Shown: positions 17,522 to 26,879 of the stretch, piece after piece
Layout: each line of letters opens with the position of its first letter
Numbering within the stretch: the first letter of the stretch is position 1
Origin: Candidatus Omnitrophota bacterium
GTDB lineage: Bacteria; Omnitrophota; Gorgyraeia; 2-01-FULL-45-10
Assembly: GCA_903843285.1 (NCBI GenBank)
Contig: CAIMPC010000064.1
Location: forward strand, 1 to 40,048
Length of the DNA: 40,048 bases
Direction of reading: 5' to 3'
The notes under the pieces: model-generated
What the model was told of the DNA's origin: nothing
What the model saw: only the letters and a program-made list of their open reading frames with translations
Databases searched by the model: none
Made by a program: the position numbers and the translations under genes

Positions 17522-17540
17522 ATATTGTTCCTTTGTTATT

Positions 17541-17915
17541 TTAATTGTCATTAACCGCTTTATTAATAATATCTTCCAGTGCTTTTAACGAAGCTATGGG
17601 CTTATCGAAGTATGCATAGGCTCCCAGCTTCAGCAACCTATCTTTAGTTTTTCCACCGTCATCATATGCCGTAATGAATATTAATTTTGGAGAATTTTGC
17701 ATAGATTTGGTCAGCCTAAGCACTTCATCGCCATCGATGCCGGGCATCTTAAGATCACACAAAACTACGTCGGGATTCTTCTGTTTTATCATCTCGATAC
17801 CATTCACGCCTCTTACCGATACATTGATATCATAGCCTCGAATGGAAAAATAATTTGATAACATATCTATAAATCCTACTTCGTCATCTATAGCCACTAT
17901 TTTGGGCTTTATCAT
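17541..17915 (-). CDS. Stand-alone response regulator receiver (CheY-like)
   Basis: 124 aa, one receiver domain: DDE at 10-12, phospho-acceptor Asp54 in VVLCDLKMPGIDG, Thr in FITAYDD, and Lys in YFDKP. It starts 2 bp after the histidine kinase stop. It shares only moderate similarity with the next receiver, so recent tandem duplication is unlikely. Likely the direct phospho-acceptor of the upstream kinase; no output domain is present. Confidence 0.93.
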   Translation of the reverse strand: MIKPKIVAIDDEVGFIDMLSNYFSIRGYDINVSVRGVNGIEMIKQKNPDVVLCDLKMPGIDGDEVLRLTKSMQNSPKLIFITAYDDGGKTKDRLLKLGAYAYFDKPIASLKALEDIINKAVNDN

Positions 17916-17917
17916 AA

Positions 17918-20065
17918 TTAAACCTTTATGCCATTACAATCGAGCACAGGAAGTTCTATCGTGAATGTCGTGCCCTCTCCCACCTTCGTATTCTTCACAT
18001 ATATCCTGCCTCCATTCTTCTCGACCACCTGACGAACTATAAAGAGCCCCAACCCTGTGCCTTTGCCGGGCTCCTTAGTGGTAAAGAATGGATTAAATAA
18101 TTCTTTTATCTTCTCAGGAGCAATTCCGGAACCGGTATCCTGAATATTTATCATAATCTTCTCGTTAATATTTTTGGCAGAAACAGTAATCCTTCCATTA
18201 TCACTTATAGACTGAGCCGCATTTCTCATAAGATTAAACAGAACTTCCTGAAATTGTTTTCTATCGACAAATATGCGGGGCAGATTTTTATCGATATCTT
18301 TCTCGATCTCTATCTTATCTAGCTTTAACTCATAATTAACCAGCCCGAATACTTCATCGATCTCCTTATTGATATCTACCATCTCCGACTCGCCCTTTGC
18401 CGGTTTTGCAAAACTCGATAATTTTTTCGTTATGGCCGTAGCTCTATCGGTCTCCTTTATAACTTTTGTCATGATCAGCTGTGCCATAAGAAGGAGCTCC
18501 TCAGAAGTTTTTTTATTATAGAATCCGTCCTTCATGTTCAGCAGAAATGCCTCGCACTGCCCTCGGGCTATACCCAGAGGGTTGCATATTTCATGGTTAA
18601 TACCTGCTGATAAGGTACCTATAACCGCCATCTTCTCCTTCTGGGCAGCCTCAGCTTGAGTTTTTCCTAACTCTGCGAATAGTTCCGCATTCGACACAGC
18701 TATAGCAAGCGTTCCCGCCAACGGCAGTAAAATATCCAGGTCGTTTTGTGTATAATCTTCATCTGATTTCTTTTTCCCCATAGATAAAATACCTATAATC
18801 TTCTCATGCAGTATCATGGGTATGACGAGCTCGGAACTCAGTTTATCCATTACAACCTGAATATCTTTGGGGATAAAGATTTTCTTACTGGTAAGATCCG
18901 CCTTTAATATGTATCCATGAGTGTGGTCCAGAAAAGCTACTATGCTATCCATCTTAACTAATGAAACTGAGGGATCCGCCATATTCCTGAATGCCCTGAC
19001 ATCGAATTGTTGTTTCTCATTATCGAAGAGCAGTACCGCGCAGGAATTTAATTTAACAAGATCTGTCAACTTGTCCACGGTTAAATTTAATAGATCGTCT
19101 ATTTTTAAAACCGTAAGCACTTCAGACGTAAATGTTTTTAGTAATCCCATGTAATCATACTTCTTCTGAAAAAGGTACCTGTCGGTGACATTGATGAGAA
19201 AGCTCTCAATCTTATGCATGGTGAGAATGATAACTACACCGCTTATGATAAGCCCTATAATCCGACTACCCCATGTGGCACTTCTAAGGATATACTCTTG
19301 AATAAGAAGTGTAGGCAATATAAGCATTACAAACACAAAGGCAAGAAGACCTGTAAAGACGAGGGTCTTTTTTATAATTACTTCAATATCCATTAATTGA
19401 TGCCGGACAATGGCATAACCCATTATGATGGGAAATATCCCCATAAGAAGATTGGTATACACGTATAAATCAGTCCTAAAATAGGAAATTATTATTCCGA
19501 TCGGCCCGCTCCAGGCAACAATTGTTCCGATAATTAAATATTGAAGCTGCTTACGCCTGATACCATGAGACACCCTATAAGCTCTTGCTAAAATTAAATA
19601 GGAATATCCGAGCAATAGGGCATAGGCCAGAACGTAATAAATGATAAAAAGCGGGTTACGATAATTAAACCAGTCTATAAAATAGAACTTCTCGGGTGTA
19701 AGCCTTAAATCTCCTATAAAGTATCTTCCCCAGTAGAAATTAATAACAATAAAGATAACTGAAATTGCATACGCAGATATTTGTAACCATTTCTTTCTGA
19801 TCTCGAGGTAAATACAAATAAATTGAAAAAATAGCGGCGGTACGAGCATTGTTCCGATATGCGCAAATTGCCACCAGTAGAATGCCATTTCCTTGGTTTT
19901 AGCTGTGGCAAATCCAAAGCTGCCTATCTGCCAGAAGACTACACCAAAACAAATGTAACCCCATATCCTTATCTCAAACCGTGATTTACCACGGATGAAC
20001 ATAAAAATTCCGAGCGCCGATAAGGTTACGCTGGCTATTAGGCTAGATAGTACATAAAAACCCAT
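17918..20065 (-). CDS. 7TM sensor histidine kinase with GAF domain
   Basis: 715 aa. The first ~230 residues hold seven or eight hydrophobic segments, resembling the N-terminal 7TM sensory region of some histidine kinases, followed by two further membrane segments (about 235-285). A GAF-like domain (about 310-465) precedes the dimerisation domain with phospho-acceptor His near 490 (GINHEICNPLG). The C-terminal ATPase has NLMRNAAQSI (N box), DTGSGIAPE (G1) and GKGTGLGLFIV (G2), all complete. GGAG lies about 7 nt before the ATG. The signal is unknown; it heads an operon with two receivers and an HD-GYP protein and starts 51 bp after the lipid/polyketide operon. Confidence 0.95.
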   Translation of the reverse strand: MGFYVLSSLIASVTLSALGIFMFIRGKSRFEIRIWGYICFGVVFWQIGSFGFATAKTKEMAFYWWQFAHIGTMLVPPLFFQFICIYLEIRKKWLQISAYAISVIFIVINFYWGRYFIGDLRLTPEKFYFIDWFNYRNPLFIIYYVLAYALLLGYSYLILARAYRVSHGIRRKQLQYLIIGTIVAWSGPIGIIISYFRTDLYVYTNLLMGIFPIIMGYAIVRHQLMDIEVIIKKTLVFTGLLAFVFVMLILPTLLIQEYILRSATWGSRIIGLIISGVVIILTMHKIESFLINVTDRYLFQKKYDYMGLLKTFTSEVLTVLKIDDLLNLTVDKLTDLVKLNSCAVLLFDNEKQQFDVRAFRNMADPSVSLVKMDSIVAFLDHTHGYILKADLTSKKIFIPKDIQVVMDKLSSELVIPMILHEKIIGILSMGKKKSDEDYTQNDLDILLPLAGTLAIAVSNAELFAELGKTQAEAAQKEKMAVIGTLSAGINHEICNPLGIARGQCEAFLLNMKDGFYNKKTSEELLLMAQLIMTKVIKETDRATAITKKLSSFAKPAKGESEMVDINKEIDEVFGLVNYELKLDKIEIEKDIDKNLPRIFVDRKQFQEVLFNLMRNAAQSISDNGRITVSAKNINEKIMINIQDTGSGIAPEKIKELFNPFFTTKEPGKGTGLGLFIVRQVVEKNGGRIYVKNTKVGEGTTFTIELPVLDCNGIKV

Positions 20066-20116
20066 TACTGACTCCTGTCATGCAAAATGTGGTGTTCGCA
20101 CCAACTCTCCATGGCG

Positions 20117-20788
20117 TCATGAAAGATGGGGACGATCGGAGAAATTCCACACACCATCTTTAATTGCCAATGCTATTGCGCTTAAAATTGCTACTTTTGT
20201 GTAAAGCCGATTGGGAATAAGTGACACCTCCATAAGCTCTATAGCTTCCTTTGGTATCGCATTTTCTTCCGTAATTGCATGGACGACGAGAGAAGCGGCT
20301 TTATCTAACCTCCCGTATAGCCCAATAGCTGAAAATATCCGCTCTGCATACACATAAGCCGGACCCTCCCCTATTGCCAGGCCGCCACTCCACACAAAAC
20401 CCGCATCATCGGCAAAGCGCTTATAGATTCGTAAAGACGTATAATTATGAAGGGCTTCGGGATAACCACAAACAGAGACAGCTGCCACTGTCTTTGGGCC
20501 ATTAACTAAATGAATATTTTCAGCTATCAATTCCATTGCTTTGATTACAGATGACGGAGGGGTATCGAGATAAACAGGGCTTATAAAAATTAGAACATCA
20601 TTACTACTTACCGACTCAAGCAACTTTTTTTTGAGTTCATCTGATTTGCCAATATGCGCGAGATTAATACTTTCTAATTCGAATGATTTATTACGCATGT
20701 GCTTAATAAATCTATTTTCGATAAACGCAGAAGCGCTCTCGGCCTTAGGTTTCGGACTTCCTATCAAAAAAAGGACTTTTTTGTCCAT
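20117..20788 (-). CDS. Flavodoxin-fold NAD(P)H-dependent oxidoreductase-like protein
   Basis: 223 aa. The N-terminal strand and FMN loop (VLFLIGSPKPKAESASAF) and ISPVYLDTPPSSVIKAME are typical of flavodoxin-like NAD(P)H:FMN reductases; the C-terminal ~60 residues are less recognisable. It starts one base after the preceding flavodoxin-fold gene's stop, and is last in the ketosynthase operon. It may supply electrons or reduced flavin to the pathway, but its substrate cannot be read from sequence. The last codons and stop lie in a GGGGAC-containing stretch. Confidence 0.8.
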   Translation of the reverse strand: MDKKVLFLIGSPKPKAESASAFIENRFIKHMRNKSFELESINLAHIGKSDELKKKLLESVSSNDVLIFISPVYLDTPPSSVIKAMELIAENIHLVNGPKTVAAVSVCGYPEALHNYTSLRIYKRFADDAGFVWSGGLAIGEGPAYVYAERIFSAIGLYGRLDKAASLVVHAITEENAIPKEAIELMEVSLIPNRLYTKVAILSAIALAIKDGVWNFSDRPHLS

Positions 20789-20789
20789 G

Positions 20790-21365
20790 CTATGCCTTTA
20801 TGCTTACACCACTGAGAGCTTCTTTGACTTTATCCGTAACTGTCATAAATGTATCGTTCGATAAGACAATACTGCTAATAGCAGATTTACTGTGAAAATT
20901 AATAGAATTTCTTTGAACAAGCTCCTTGAAAATATCTTCCATATCTGCATTATGACTCTGAGCTGAGCCAAAGACTAAAAGATGAGGATGTTTTTCGTAT
21001 CGCATTTTATGATGTACTTCTCCGTTAATTTTTGTAAAATAAGGCAGTAGGAGGGGGGGCATTCTGTCTATGGCTTTTTTAAGCTCTGCAGAATATCCAC
21101 CGAATGTAATGGCTGTAAGAAAGACCCAATAATCGCTCAGAACCGCACACTTCACAATATCCTGCGCTATGTCATTTATAACACAAATACCCGGTGTCTT
21201 TAGCCAGCAGCGGAAGAAACCACAGCACGTCGCTACGTCCAAGTCTCTCAAGGTAAAAACGCTGATGTCATGACCGGCGCGCCCAAAAGAGTCTTCGATA
21301 ATATTACGGGTAGCGCTCATTGCGACATCGTCTTTGCCGGACCCATCTAAGATCATTGCTTTCAT
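20790..21365 (-). CDS. Flavodoxin-fold (iron-sulfur flavoprotein-like) oxidoreductase
   Basis: 191 aa from ATG 21365 (MKAMILDGSGKDD), with GAGG about 10 nt upstream; a GTG two codons earlier is possible. The FMN-binding N-terminus and FLTAITFGGYSAELKKAIDRM match NADPH-dependent FMN reductases. The Cys-rich stretch CCGFFRCWLKTPGIC recalls the Cys motif of flavodoxin-fold iron-sulfur flavoproteins, although a cluster is not proven. It is translationally coupled to the next flavodoxin-fold gene and separated from the ketosynthase before it by 71 bp. Confidence 0.82.
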   Translation of the reverse strand: MKAMILDGSGKDDVAMSATRNIIEDSFGRAGHDISVFTLRDLDVATCCGFFRCWLKTPGICVINDIAQDIVKCAVLSDYWVFLTAITFGGYSAELKKAIDRMPPLLLPYFTKINGEVHHKMRYEKHPHLLVFGSAQSHNADMEDIFKELVQRNSINFHSKSAISSIVLSNDTFMTVTDKVKEALSGVSIKA

Positions 21366-21436
21366 AGACACTTGCCTCGTTTTTACTGCGCTATATTACA
21401 TTAAGCATTCTTTGCGTAAAGATCGCACCTATCGAT

Positions 21437-22750
21437 TTACATCCTTTTAAATACGCATGCGCCGTTATATCCTGCAAAGCCGCACGCGGATTTAATTGCT
21501 ATATCAACATCATCAGCACTTACCATGTTCTTTAAAACTTTTATGCCCAGGGAGTTGTCTGAGTGTTCATAATTTAATGTGGGAGGTACAACATTATCAT
21601 CTAACCCCAGAAGCATAATGGCAGTTTCCAATAGCGCTGCACTGCCCAGCGTGTGGCCTACATAGGGTTTAAAAGCAGTCACGATTGGTCTGTCAGAGTT
21701 CTTGCCAAATATACCTGAAAGTGCCATGGCCTCATATCTATCGGTTATGGATGTGCCTACGCCATGAGGTACCACCAGATCTATATCTGACGTGTTCAAT
21801 CCGGAGGCCTCTATCGCGTTTGTAATAGATTTTTTGTAGTAATCGTTAGAGACGTCGGGATAGGTAACTTTCCAACCCTCCAGGTTAAATGCCCCGCCTA
21901 AATATTCAGCATAAATCCTTGCGTTTCGCGCAGTTGCTGCCTCCATATCCTCCAGAACCAATGCCGCGCCGCCATCGCCGATCGTGAACCCGTCTCGATC
22001 GGAAGAGAAAGGCTTAATCTTTCCGTCTTTCGCCAACATGTTAATTTCGTTAAACCATATCTGCTTAAAAATGTTTGACTGGTCCACTGCGGCCACTATC
22101 ATCCGCTCGCACTTTCTGCTCTTAATGGCATCCGATGCGGCCTCAATAGCATAAAGTCCGGATGCACACGCATTATTTAAAAATAGCGAATAACCGTGAA
22201 TCCCAAAGTACTTGGCGATATGATACAACGGCATAAAAGCCTGAAGCTCATATCCCGTCTTGCGGAACTTCTTATAAAACAGACTAAGGAACTCTTTCTT
22301 CGATTTAGGCTTATCCGCGCTATCTGATCCTAAAAAACTCAAGTCATTGATCACCTTCAGATAAAAGTGATCATGGCCTATATTTTCATGGGCCAATATT
22401 ATTCCGGTCCTATCTGAACTTATACTGCGATTATCTATGCCGCTATCCTCTATGGCCATTTTTATAGTTGCCAGAAAATAATAATTATCTACTATCTCAT
22501 CTCCGTCCTTCCACTCACGCATCTCGTTCAGCATTTGATTATCAAGCCCATAGCGATCTATATCGAAATCTTTTATCCTATGAACAAAATAATTTCCTAC
22601 GCTTTCTCCTCCAATTTCATATTCTTCATTAGTAATTCCAGTCCGACATTTTTTAACAGATTCCCACACTTCTTCGGTGCCGCTCCCACCTGCAGTGAGG
22701 GGGCCGATTCCCGTTATCACTACACGATTTTTAGTATTCTTGCTGTTCAT
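21437..22750 (-). CDS. Beta-ketoacyl-ACP synthase (FabF-like, specialised)
   Basis: 437 aa thiolase-fold ketosynthase. The nucleophile Cys195 (NNACASGLY) and both His residues, His329 in VPHGVGTS and His366 in YVGHTLGSAA, are present, so it should be active. The usual HGTGT reads HGVGTS. Between the first two core motifs it has a long, charged region (about residues 120-175, with SADKPKSKKEF) not seen in ordinary FabF. It overlaps the flavoenzyme gene by 20 bp. Likely a condensing enzyme dedicated to this cluster; chain length and substrate cannot be read from sequence. Confidence 0.92.
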   Translation of the reverse strand: MNSKNTKNRVVITGIGPLTAGGSGTEEVWESVKKCRTGITNEEYEIGGESVGNYFVHRIKDFDIDRYGLDNQMLNEMREWKDGDEIVDNYYFLATIKMAIEDSGIDNRSISSDRTGIILAHENIGHDHFYLKVINDLSFLGSDSADKPKSKKEFLSLFYKKFRKTGYELQAFMPLYHIAKYFGIHGYSLFLNNACASGLYAIEAASDAIKSRKCERMIVAAVDQSNIFKQIWFNEINMLAKDGKIKPFSSDRDGFTIGDGGAALVLEDMEAATARNARIYAEYLGGAFNLEGWKVTYPDVSNDYYKKSITNAIEASGLNTSDIDLVVPHGVGTSITDRYEAMALSGIFGKNSDRPIVTAFKPYVGHTLGSAALLETAIMLLGLDDNVVPPTLNYEHSDNSLGIKVLKNMVSADDVDIAIKSACGFAGYNGACVFKRM

Positions 22751-24206
22751 TCAATATCCTTTTTACAACCTCACCTGCAGAGTGCAATACTTTCTCCACT
22801 CCGCTGCCTTGACGCGCCCATGCGCTAGCGAAATGCAAATTTTTAATTTTAAGTGAATTTCCGGGCCGTACCTCAGCAAGGCTCCCTATCGATCTATTGT
22901 TTCCATAAATCGCACCCTTATAATTATTAGTATATCGCTCAAAAGTCGTAGGCGTCGAAACTACTTTAGTTTGAATATTATCTTCTATTTCCGGGATAAT
23001 CTTGCATGCTCTTTTTATTAAAATATCCGCAACCTCATCTTTTTTGCCTCGATACTCTTCGTCAGATTTTATCTTCCAATGGTCATAACCCGATAACATA
23101 TTGATTGTTATCATCGATTTATTGCCAGATGTGCATGAGTTGTCAATATTTGAATATAAAGTTATGCTAAAGGGTGCCGCTTTAACATCATCGCTAAGGG
23201 ATGCATTATATTGACTATCCGGATCGTAGTCGGAACTGATCAATATTTCATAATCGTCAGAATATTTATTTCGTAAATCGGTGCTTAATCCTAAAAATAT
23301 CTCAAAATTTGATATTGACGGCATTATTGATTTGATTTTATTTAATGTTGTCTGCGGAAGATGCTTGGCTCCTATTAAATCGGTAACGGTAGAAAATAAA
23401 TCCGCACCGGATATGAGCACGCCACACGACACTTTAGCGCTTCCAAATATCACATGTTTACAATAATTATCGTGCACTTCTACTTTATCGACTTTCTGAT
23501 TAAATACAAAAGTCGCGCCGTTAGCTTCCGCGCGATCATATAGTTCGTTGACTAATCCCAGACCGCCGCGCTTTACGTAATATCCACCGTTACACACATA
23601 GTCGTACCATGGATAGAAGAAATCGACCGCACGCAATAAAGAAGGCGGCAGCCCAAAATACGTCCAGGGCTGCACAATAATAGCTTTGAGCTTTTCATCT
23701 TTAATATACTGGCCCAGAACCTCACCGCATGTCCTTCTAAAATACGGCATCAATATGGGAGATATAGTTCTAACGCCATCGGAAGCGGTGATTTCCCTGA
23801 ACATTTTTAAGGTGCTGCTAAATAATTCCTCGATTCCATGTTCAGAGTCAGGGAATAGTCCAATAAGAATACTTTTGTACTTATCCGGATCCGATTGCGG
23901 GACCCTGATATCAAAATCCGGAAAAATTCCCCGGTATAAATATTTTGGTTTAATAAATCTGATCTTATCTGTAATTTTGCACTGCTTCAATATCTCGTAG
24001 GTATACCTTCCCTCGCTACAGCCGTTTAATAAATGTAACGAGGGCTCGAATGCAAAACCATCAATTGTAAATCCCGCCAGGTATCCGCCCGGCCCGGGTT
24101 CTTTTTCAATAACCAAAACCGATCTTCCAGCTTCGGATAAAAGCACTGCCGAGACAAGGCCGCCTATGCCTGAGCCTACTATAACGACATCATACTTATC
24201 CTTCAC
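22731..24206 (-). CDS. FAD-dependent oxidoreductase, phytoene desaturase/carotene isomerase-like
   Basis: 491 aa. The N-terminal dinucleotide fold reads YDVVIVGSGIGGLVSAVLLSEAG, then VIEKEPGPGGYLAGF. The C-terminus has the FAD-binding block LHFASAWARQGSGVEKVLHSAGEVV, as in CrtI/CrtISO-type amine-oxidase-superfamily enzymes. Such enzymes desaturate or isomerise polyene chains. No phytoene synthase or other carotenoid gene is nearby, so the substrate here is more likely the acyl/polyketide chain made by the surrounding genes (inference). The start is a GTG at 24206 with GGAG about 10 nt upstream. It overlaps the next ketosynthase gene. Confidence 0.9.
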   Translation of the reverse strand: MKDKYDVVIVGSGIGGLVSAVLLSEAGRSVLVIEKEPGPGGYLAGFTIDGFAFEPSLHLLNGCSEGRYTYEILKQCKITDKIRFIKPKYLYRGIFPDFDIRVPQSDPDKYKSILIGLFPDSEHGIEELFSSTLKMFREITASDGVRTISPILMPYFRRTCGEVLGQYIKDEKLKAIIVQPWTYFGLPPSLLRAVDFFYPWYDYVCNGGYYVKRGGLGLVNELYDRAEANGATFVFNQKVDKVEVHDNYCKHVIFGSAKVSCGVLISGADLFSTVTDLIGAKHLPQTTLNKIKSIMPSISNFEIFLGLSTDLRNKYSDDYEILISSDYDPDSQYNASLSDDVKAAPFSITLYSNIDNSCTSGNKSMITINMLSGYDHWKIKSDEEYRGKKDEVADILIKRACKIIPEIEDNIQTKVVSTPTTFERYTNNYKGAIYGNNRSIGSLAEVRPGNSLKIKNLHFASAWARQGSGVEKVLHSAGEVVKRILNEQQEY

Positions 24207-24211
24207 TTATA

Positions 24212-25432
24212 TTATTCTCCATATTTTCCAAATGCCACGCAGGCGTTATTTCCGCCAAATGCAAAAGAATTGTTTAGCGCTATCCCGACATCTTTCTTGC
24301 AGGCCTTATTAGGGACACAGTTAATATCGCATTCCGGATCCGGCGTCTCGAGGTTAATCGTAGGAGGCATTATCCCATCCTTAATAGCCAGACAGCAGCT
24401 GATCGCCTCTAAGGCGCTGGCCGCACCCATGGTGTGACCCAACATCGATTTAATTGAACTTACTGCAATATGCGAAATTTCGCTCCCAAATACCGCCTTA
24501 ATGGCAGCAACTTCGGTCTTATCGTTAAGGCCTGTTCCTGTACCATGAGCCGAAATATAATCAACATCCTCTTTATTAATACCACTATTTCGCATCGCCT
24601 TTTCCATTGCCTTGGCCATGCCCTTTTCGCTGGGTATGGTCATGTTATAGGCATCACAGCTTAAACCGTAGCCTCGTATCTCAGCGTATATATTTGCGTT
24701 TCTCTTCTGGGCATGTTCTATGCTCTCAATCAGAAGCATACCGCCGCCTTCCCCTGCCATCATGCCCTTCCTATTCTTATCGAACGGCTGACATTTATCC
24801 GGAGCCATTGCGAAAAGTCGAGTAAACCCTGTAAAGGCTATCTTGGAAAGAGGGTCCGTACCCCCTGCCAACATTACATCCTTAATCCCGCTTCTTATCA
24901 GATCGAATGCATAACCTATTGAATAGTTCCCTGCGGCGCAAGCGGTAGGAATAACACAATTATTTCCGGAGAATCCGAAGTAATACCCAACTTTATTAGA
25001 GAGATTATTAACCGGATATTTAATAACACTATCCGCATAGACGTCATCTTCACCATGCTGAAGCCAGAACCTGTCGATGATCTCAAGCGACGGGATCTCG
25101 CCCATCGTGGTCCCTGCTATAATGCCAATGCCGTGGTCTTTGGCATCTTTAACATTCAGGTCTCCATCTTCTAATGCCAGCCGGACCGCAGCTATCGCTA
25201 ATTGAGAAGCTCTACCGGTCAGCTTTAAAAATTCTTTGGATATAAAATCTTCCGAATTAAAATTCTTAATTTCACCTGCACGATGTATTGGAAATTTTGA
25301 TGTATCAAATCTCTCTACTTCGCTTATACCGGGCTTACCCGCAACAAGGTTTCTCCAGAAGTCATCTTTTCCTATTCCGATGGATGACACGACGCCTAAC
25401 CCTGTGACAACCACTTTTCTACTTGCAAGCAA
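24212..25432 (-). CDS. Beta-ketoacyl-ACP synthase II-like (FabF family)
   Basis: 406 aa, normal FabF length. The catalytic Cys165 (PTACAAGN), His in SAHGTGTGLND and His in SMLGHTMGAASA are all intact, and SFAFGGNNACVAF closes the fold. The start appears to be TTG at 25432: GGGGGAG lies 7 nt upstream and no ATG fits the frame. It overlaps the end of the dehydratase by 14 bp, suggesting coupled translation. Most FabF-like of the three ketosynthases. It could also serve housekeeping fatty acid elongation, since no other fabF is visible here. Confidence 0.95.
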   Translation of the reverse strand: MLASRKVVVTGLGVVSSIGIGKDDFWRNLVAGKPGISEVERFDTSKFPIHRAGEIKNFNSEDFISKEFLKLTGRASQLAIAAVRLALEDGDLNVKDAKDHGIGIIAGTTMGEIPSLEIIDRFWLQHGEDDVYADSVIKYPVNNLSNKVGYYFGFSGNNCVIPTACAAGNYSIGYAFDLIRSGIKDVMLAGGTDPLSKIAFTGFTRLFAMAPDKCQPFDKNRKGMMAGEGGGMLLIESIEHAQKRNANIYAEIRGYGLSCDAYNMTIPSEKGMAKAMEKAMRNSGINKEDVDYISAHGTGTGLNDKTEVAAIKAVFGSEISHIAVSSIKSMLGHTMGAASALEAISCCLAIKDGIMPPTINLETPDPECDINCVPNKACKKDVGIALNNSFAFGGNNACVAFGKYGE

Positions 25433-25841
25433 AAGTCATCTCCCCCTTAGCCACTACATTATCATCTACCAGCGCCTCTGTTTCAAACACACCACCGATG
25501 CGCGCCAGCTTAACGGTATTTATCTTTATAAAGAGCTTATCACCGGGAACTACGGTTTTAAAAAAACGAATCTTCATGTTCGTCACATAAAAAAGCGTCG
25601 CGGTAAGATCGACTATACTCTTCTTAAGTAGTATACATGCCGCCTGCGCCATGGCCTCAGCTATCAATGCGCCCGGAAATACCGGAGAGGCGGGAAAATG
25701 TCCCTTAAAATACTCTTCGTTAATACTGATATTTTTATAAGCCTTAATAAACTCTTTTTCCTTTAGATCCACAACTCTATCGATCATTAGAAACGGAAAT
25801 CTCTGGGGCACCAAGCTTTCTATCTCGGTAATATTCATCAT
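25419..25841 (-). CDS. FabZ-like 3-hydroxyacyl-ACP dehydratase
   Basis: 140 aa hot-dog fold. The active-site His48 in YFKGHFPASPVFPG and Glu62 in AEAMAQAA are present; VPQRFPFLMIDRV matches FabZ's LPHRYPFLLVDRV, with Gln for His. It removes water from 3-hydroxyacyl-ACP to give the trans-2-enoyl chain. It starts 2 bp after the ACP stop and overlaps the following ketosynthase. No enoyl reductase is encoded in the cluster, so double bonds introduced here may be retained (inference). Confidence 0.94.
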   Translation of the reverse strand: MMNITEIESLVPQRFPFLMIDRVVDLKEKEFIKAYKNISINEEYFKGHFPASPVFPGALIAEAMAQAACILLKKSIVDLTATLFYVTNMKIRFFKTVVPGDKLFIKINTVKLARIGGVFETEALVDDNVVAKGEMTFACK

Positions 25842-25843
25842 CG

Positions 25844-26098
25844 CTAGCTTTTCAGATACTCCTGCGTTAAGAGCATAGCTTCTTTTAAATTGACTAATTT
25901 ACCTAATTTTTCCTCTGGCACTTGGATCTTATACTTTTTCTCGATCCCAGCCAGGATCTCCAGCGCCATCATGGAATCCATCCCCAGATCCTCGACAAAG
26001 TTTGCATCCAACGTTATCTTCTCCGGCTCTATCTCGACGATCTTAGAAATTATCCCTCTCAAATCTTCTTCTAAGGCTTTTGCATCCATTTCAGGCAT
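25844..26098 (-). CDS. Acyl carrier protein (cluster-specific)
   Basis: 84 aa helical carrier. Ser42 in EDLGMDSMMALE is the phosphopantetheine attachment site; the common DSL is DSM. The rest differs from housekeeping AcpP (KYKIQVPEEKLGKLVNLKEAMLL in place of the acidic helix), suggesting a private carrier for the surrounding enzymes. The ATG at 26098 has GGGAGG at 5-nt spacing. It sits between the ketoreductase and the dehydratase. Confidence 0.95.
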   Translation of the reverse strand: MPEMDAKALEEDLRGIISKIVEIEPEKITLDANFVEDLGMDSMMALEILAGIEKKYKIQVPEEKLGKLVNLKEAMLLTQEYLKS

Positions 26099-26132
26099 AA
26101 GAACCTCCCATGTTAACAGTCAACAAATCTCC

Positions 26133-26879
26133 CTATATCGCTAATCCGCCATCTACTTTAATCACTTGCCCTGTAATGTACCCTGCATCATCGCTTGCCA
26201 GAAAGGCAACAGTTTTAGCGACCTCTTTCGCATCCCCGAATCTTCCGGACGGTATTAGCTTTTCCAGCTCATCCCTGCGCTTCAGATCTTTCGTCATATC
26301 CGTTTCGATATATCCGGGCGCAATGGCGTTCACTCTTATATTGTAAGGGCCCACCTCTTTTGCCAGTGACTTAGTCAGGCCTAATATTCCTGCCTTCGCA
26401 CTCGAATAATTAACCTGCCGGGCACTGCCCGTTATCCCTGCGACTGATGATATATTCACAATATTACCGCTCTTCTTCTTCATCATCATCACTATGCATG
26501 ACTTTGCCATATTAAAATATCCGGTAAGATTAGTATCCAGGACTTCCTGCCACTCCGACGGTTCCATCATCATGAGAGCCTTATCCCTCGTTATTCCGGC
26601 ATTATTCACCAGTATATCGACAGTGCCGAAATTATTTATGGCCTCACCCACAACTCTTTTTGCCTCATTATAATCGCGCACATCTGCTTTAAACGCCCTT
26701 GCCTGTCCTACTCCTTCTCCGAACTCTGTTACCAGACCCAGCACTGTCGCGGCAGATTCATCGCTACTCAGATATGTAAATAGCACATTCGCCCCATCTC
26801 GGATGAGCTCCAGCACAATCGCTCTTCCGATCCCGCGTGTGCCACCCGTAATTATCGCCACCTTACCCTTAAGATCCAT
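26133..26879 (-). CDS. 3-oxoacyl-ACP reductase (FabG-like SDR)
   Basis: 248 aa short-chain dehydrogenase. NADP-binding TGGTRGIG at residues 11-18, NNAG, catalytic Ser in NISSVAG, and YSSAK (Tyr-x-x-x-Lys) are visible, as are GYIETDMT and the C-terminal GQVIKVDGGLAI. It reduces 3-ketoacyl-ACP to the 3-hydroxy form. I placed the start at ATG 26879 (MDLKGKVAIITGG), since the TTG at 26888 only adds three residues. It overlaps the upstream ketosynthase by 11 bp. Confidence 0.95.
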   Translation of the reverse strand: MDLKGKVAIITGGTRGIGRAIVLELIRDGANVLFTYLSSDESAATVLGLVTEFGEGVGQARAFKADVRDYNEAKRVVGEAINNFGTVDILVNNAGITRDKALMMMEPSEWQEVLDTNLTGYFNMAKSCIVMMMKKKSGNIVNISSVAGITGSARQVNYSSAKAGILGLTKSLAKEVGPYNIRVNAIAPGYIETDMTKDLKRRDELEKLIPSGRFGDAKEVAKTVAFLASDDAGYITGQVIKVDGGLAI

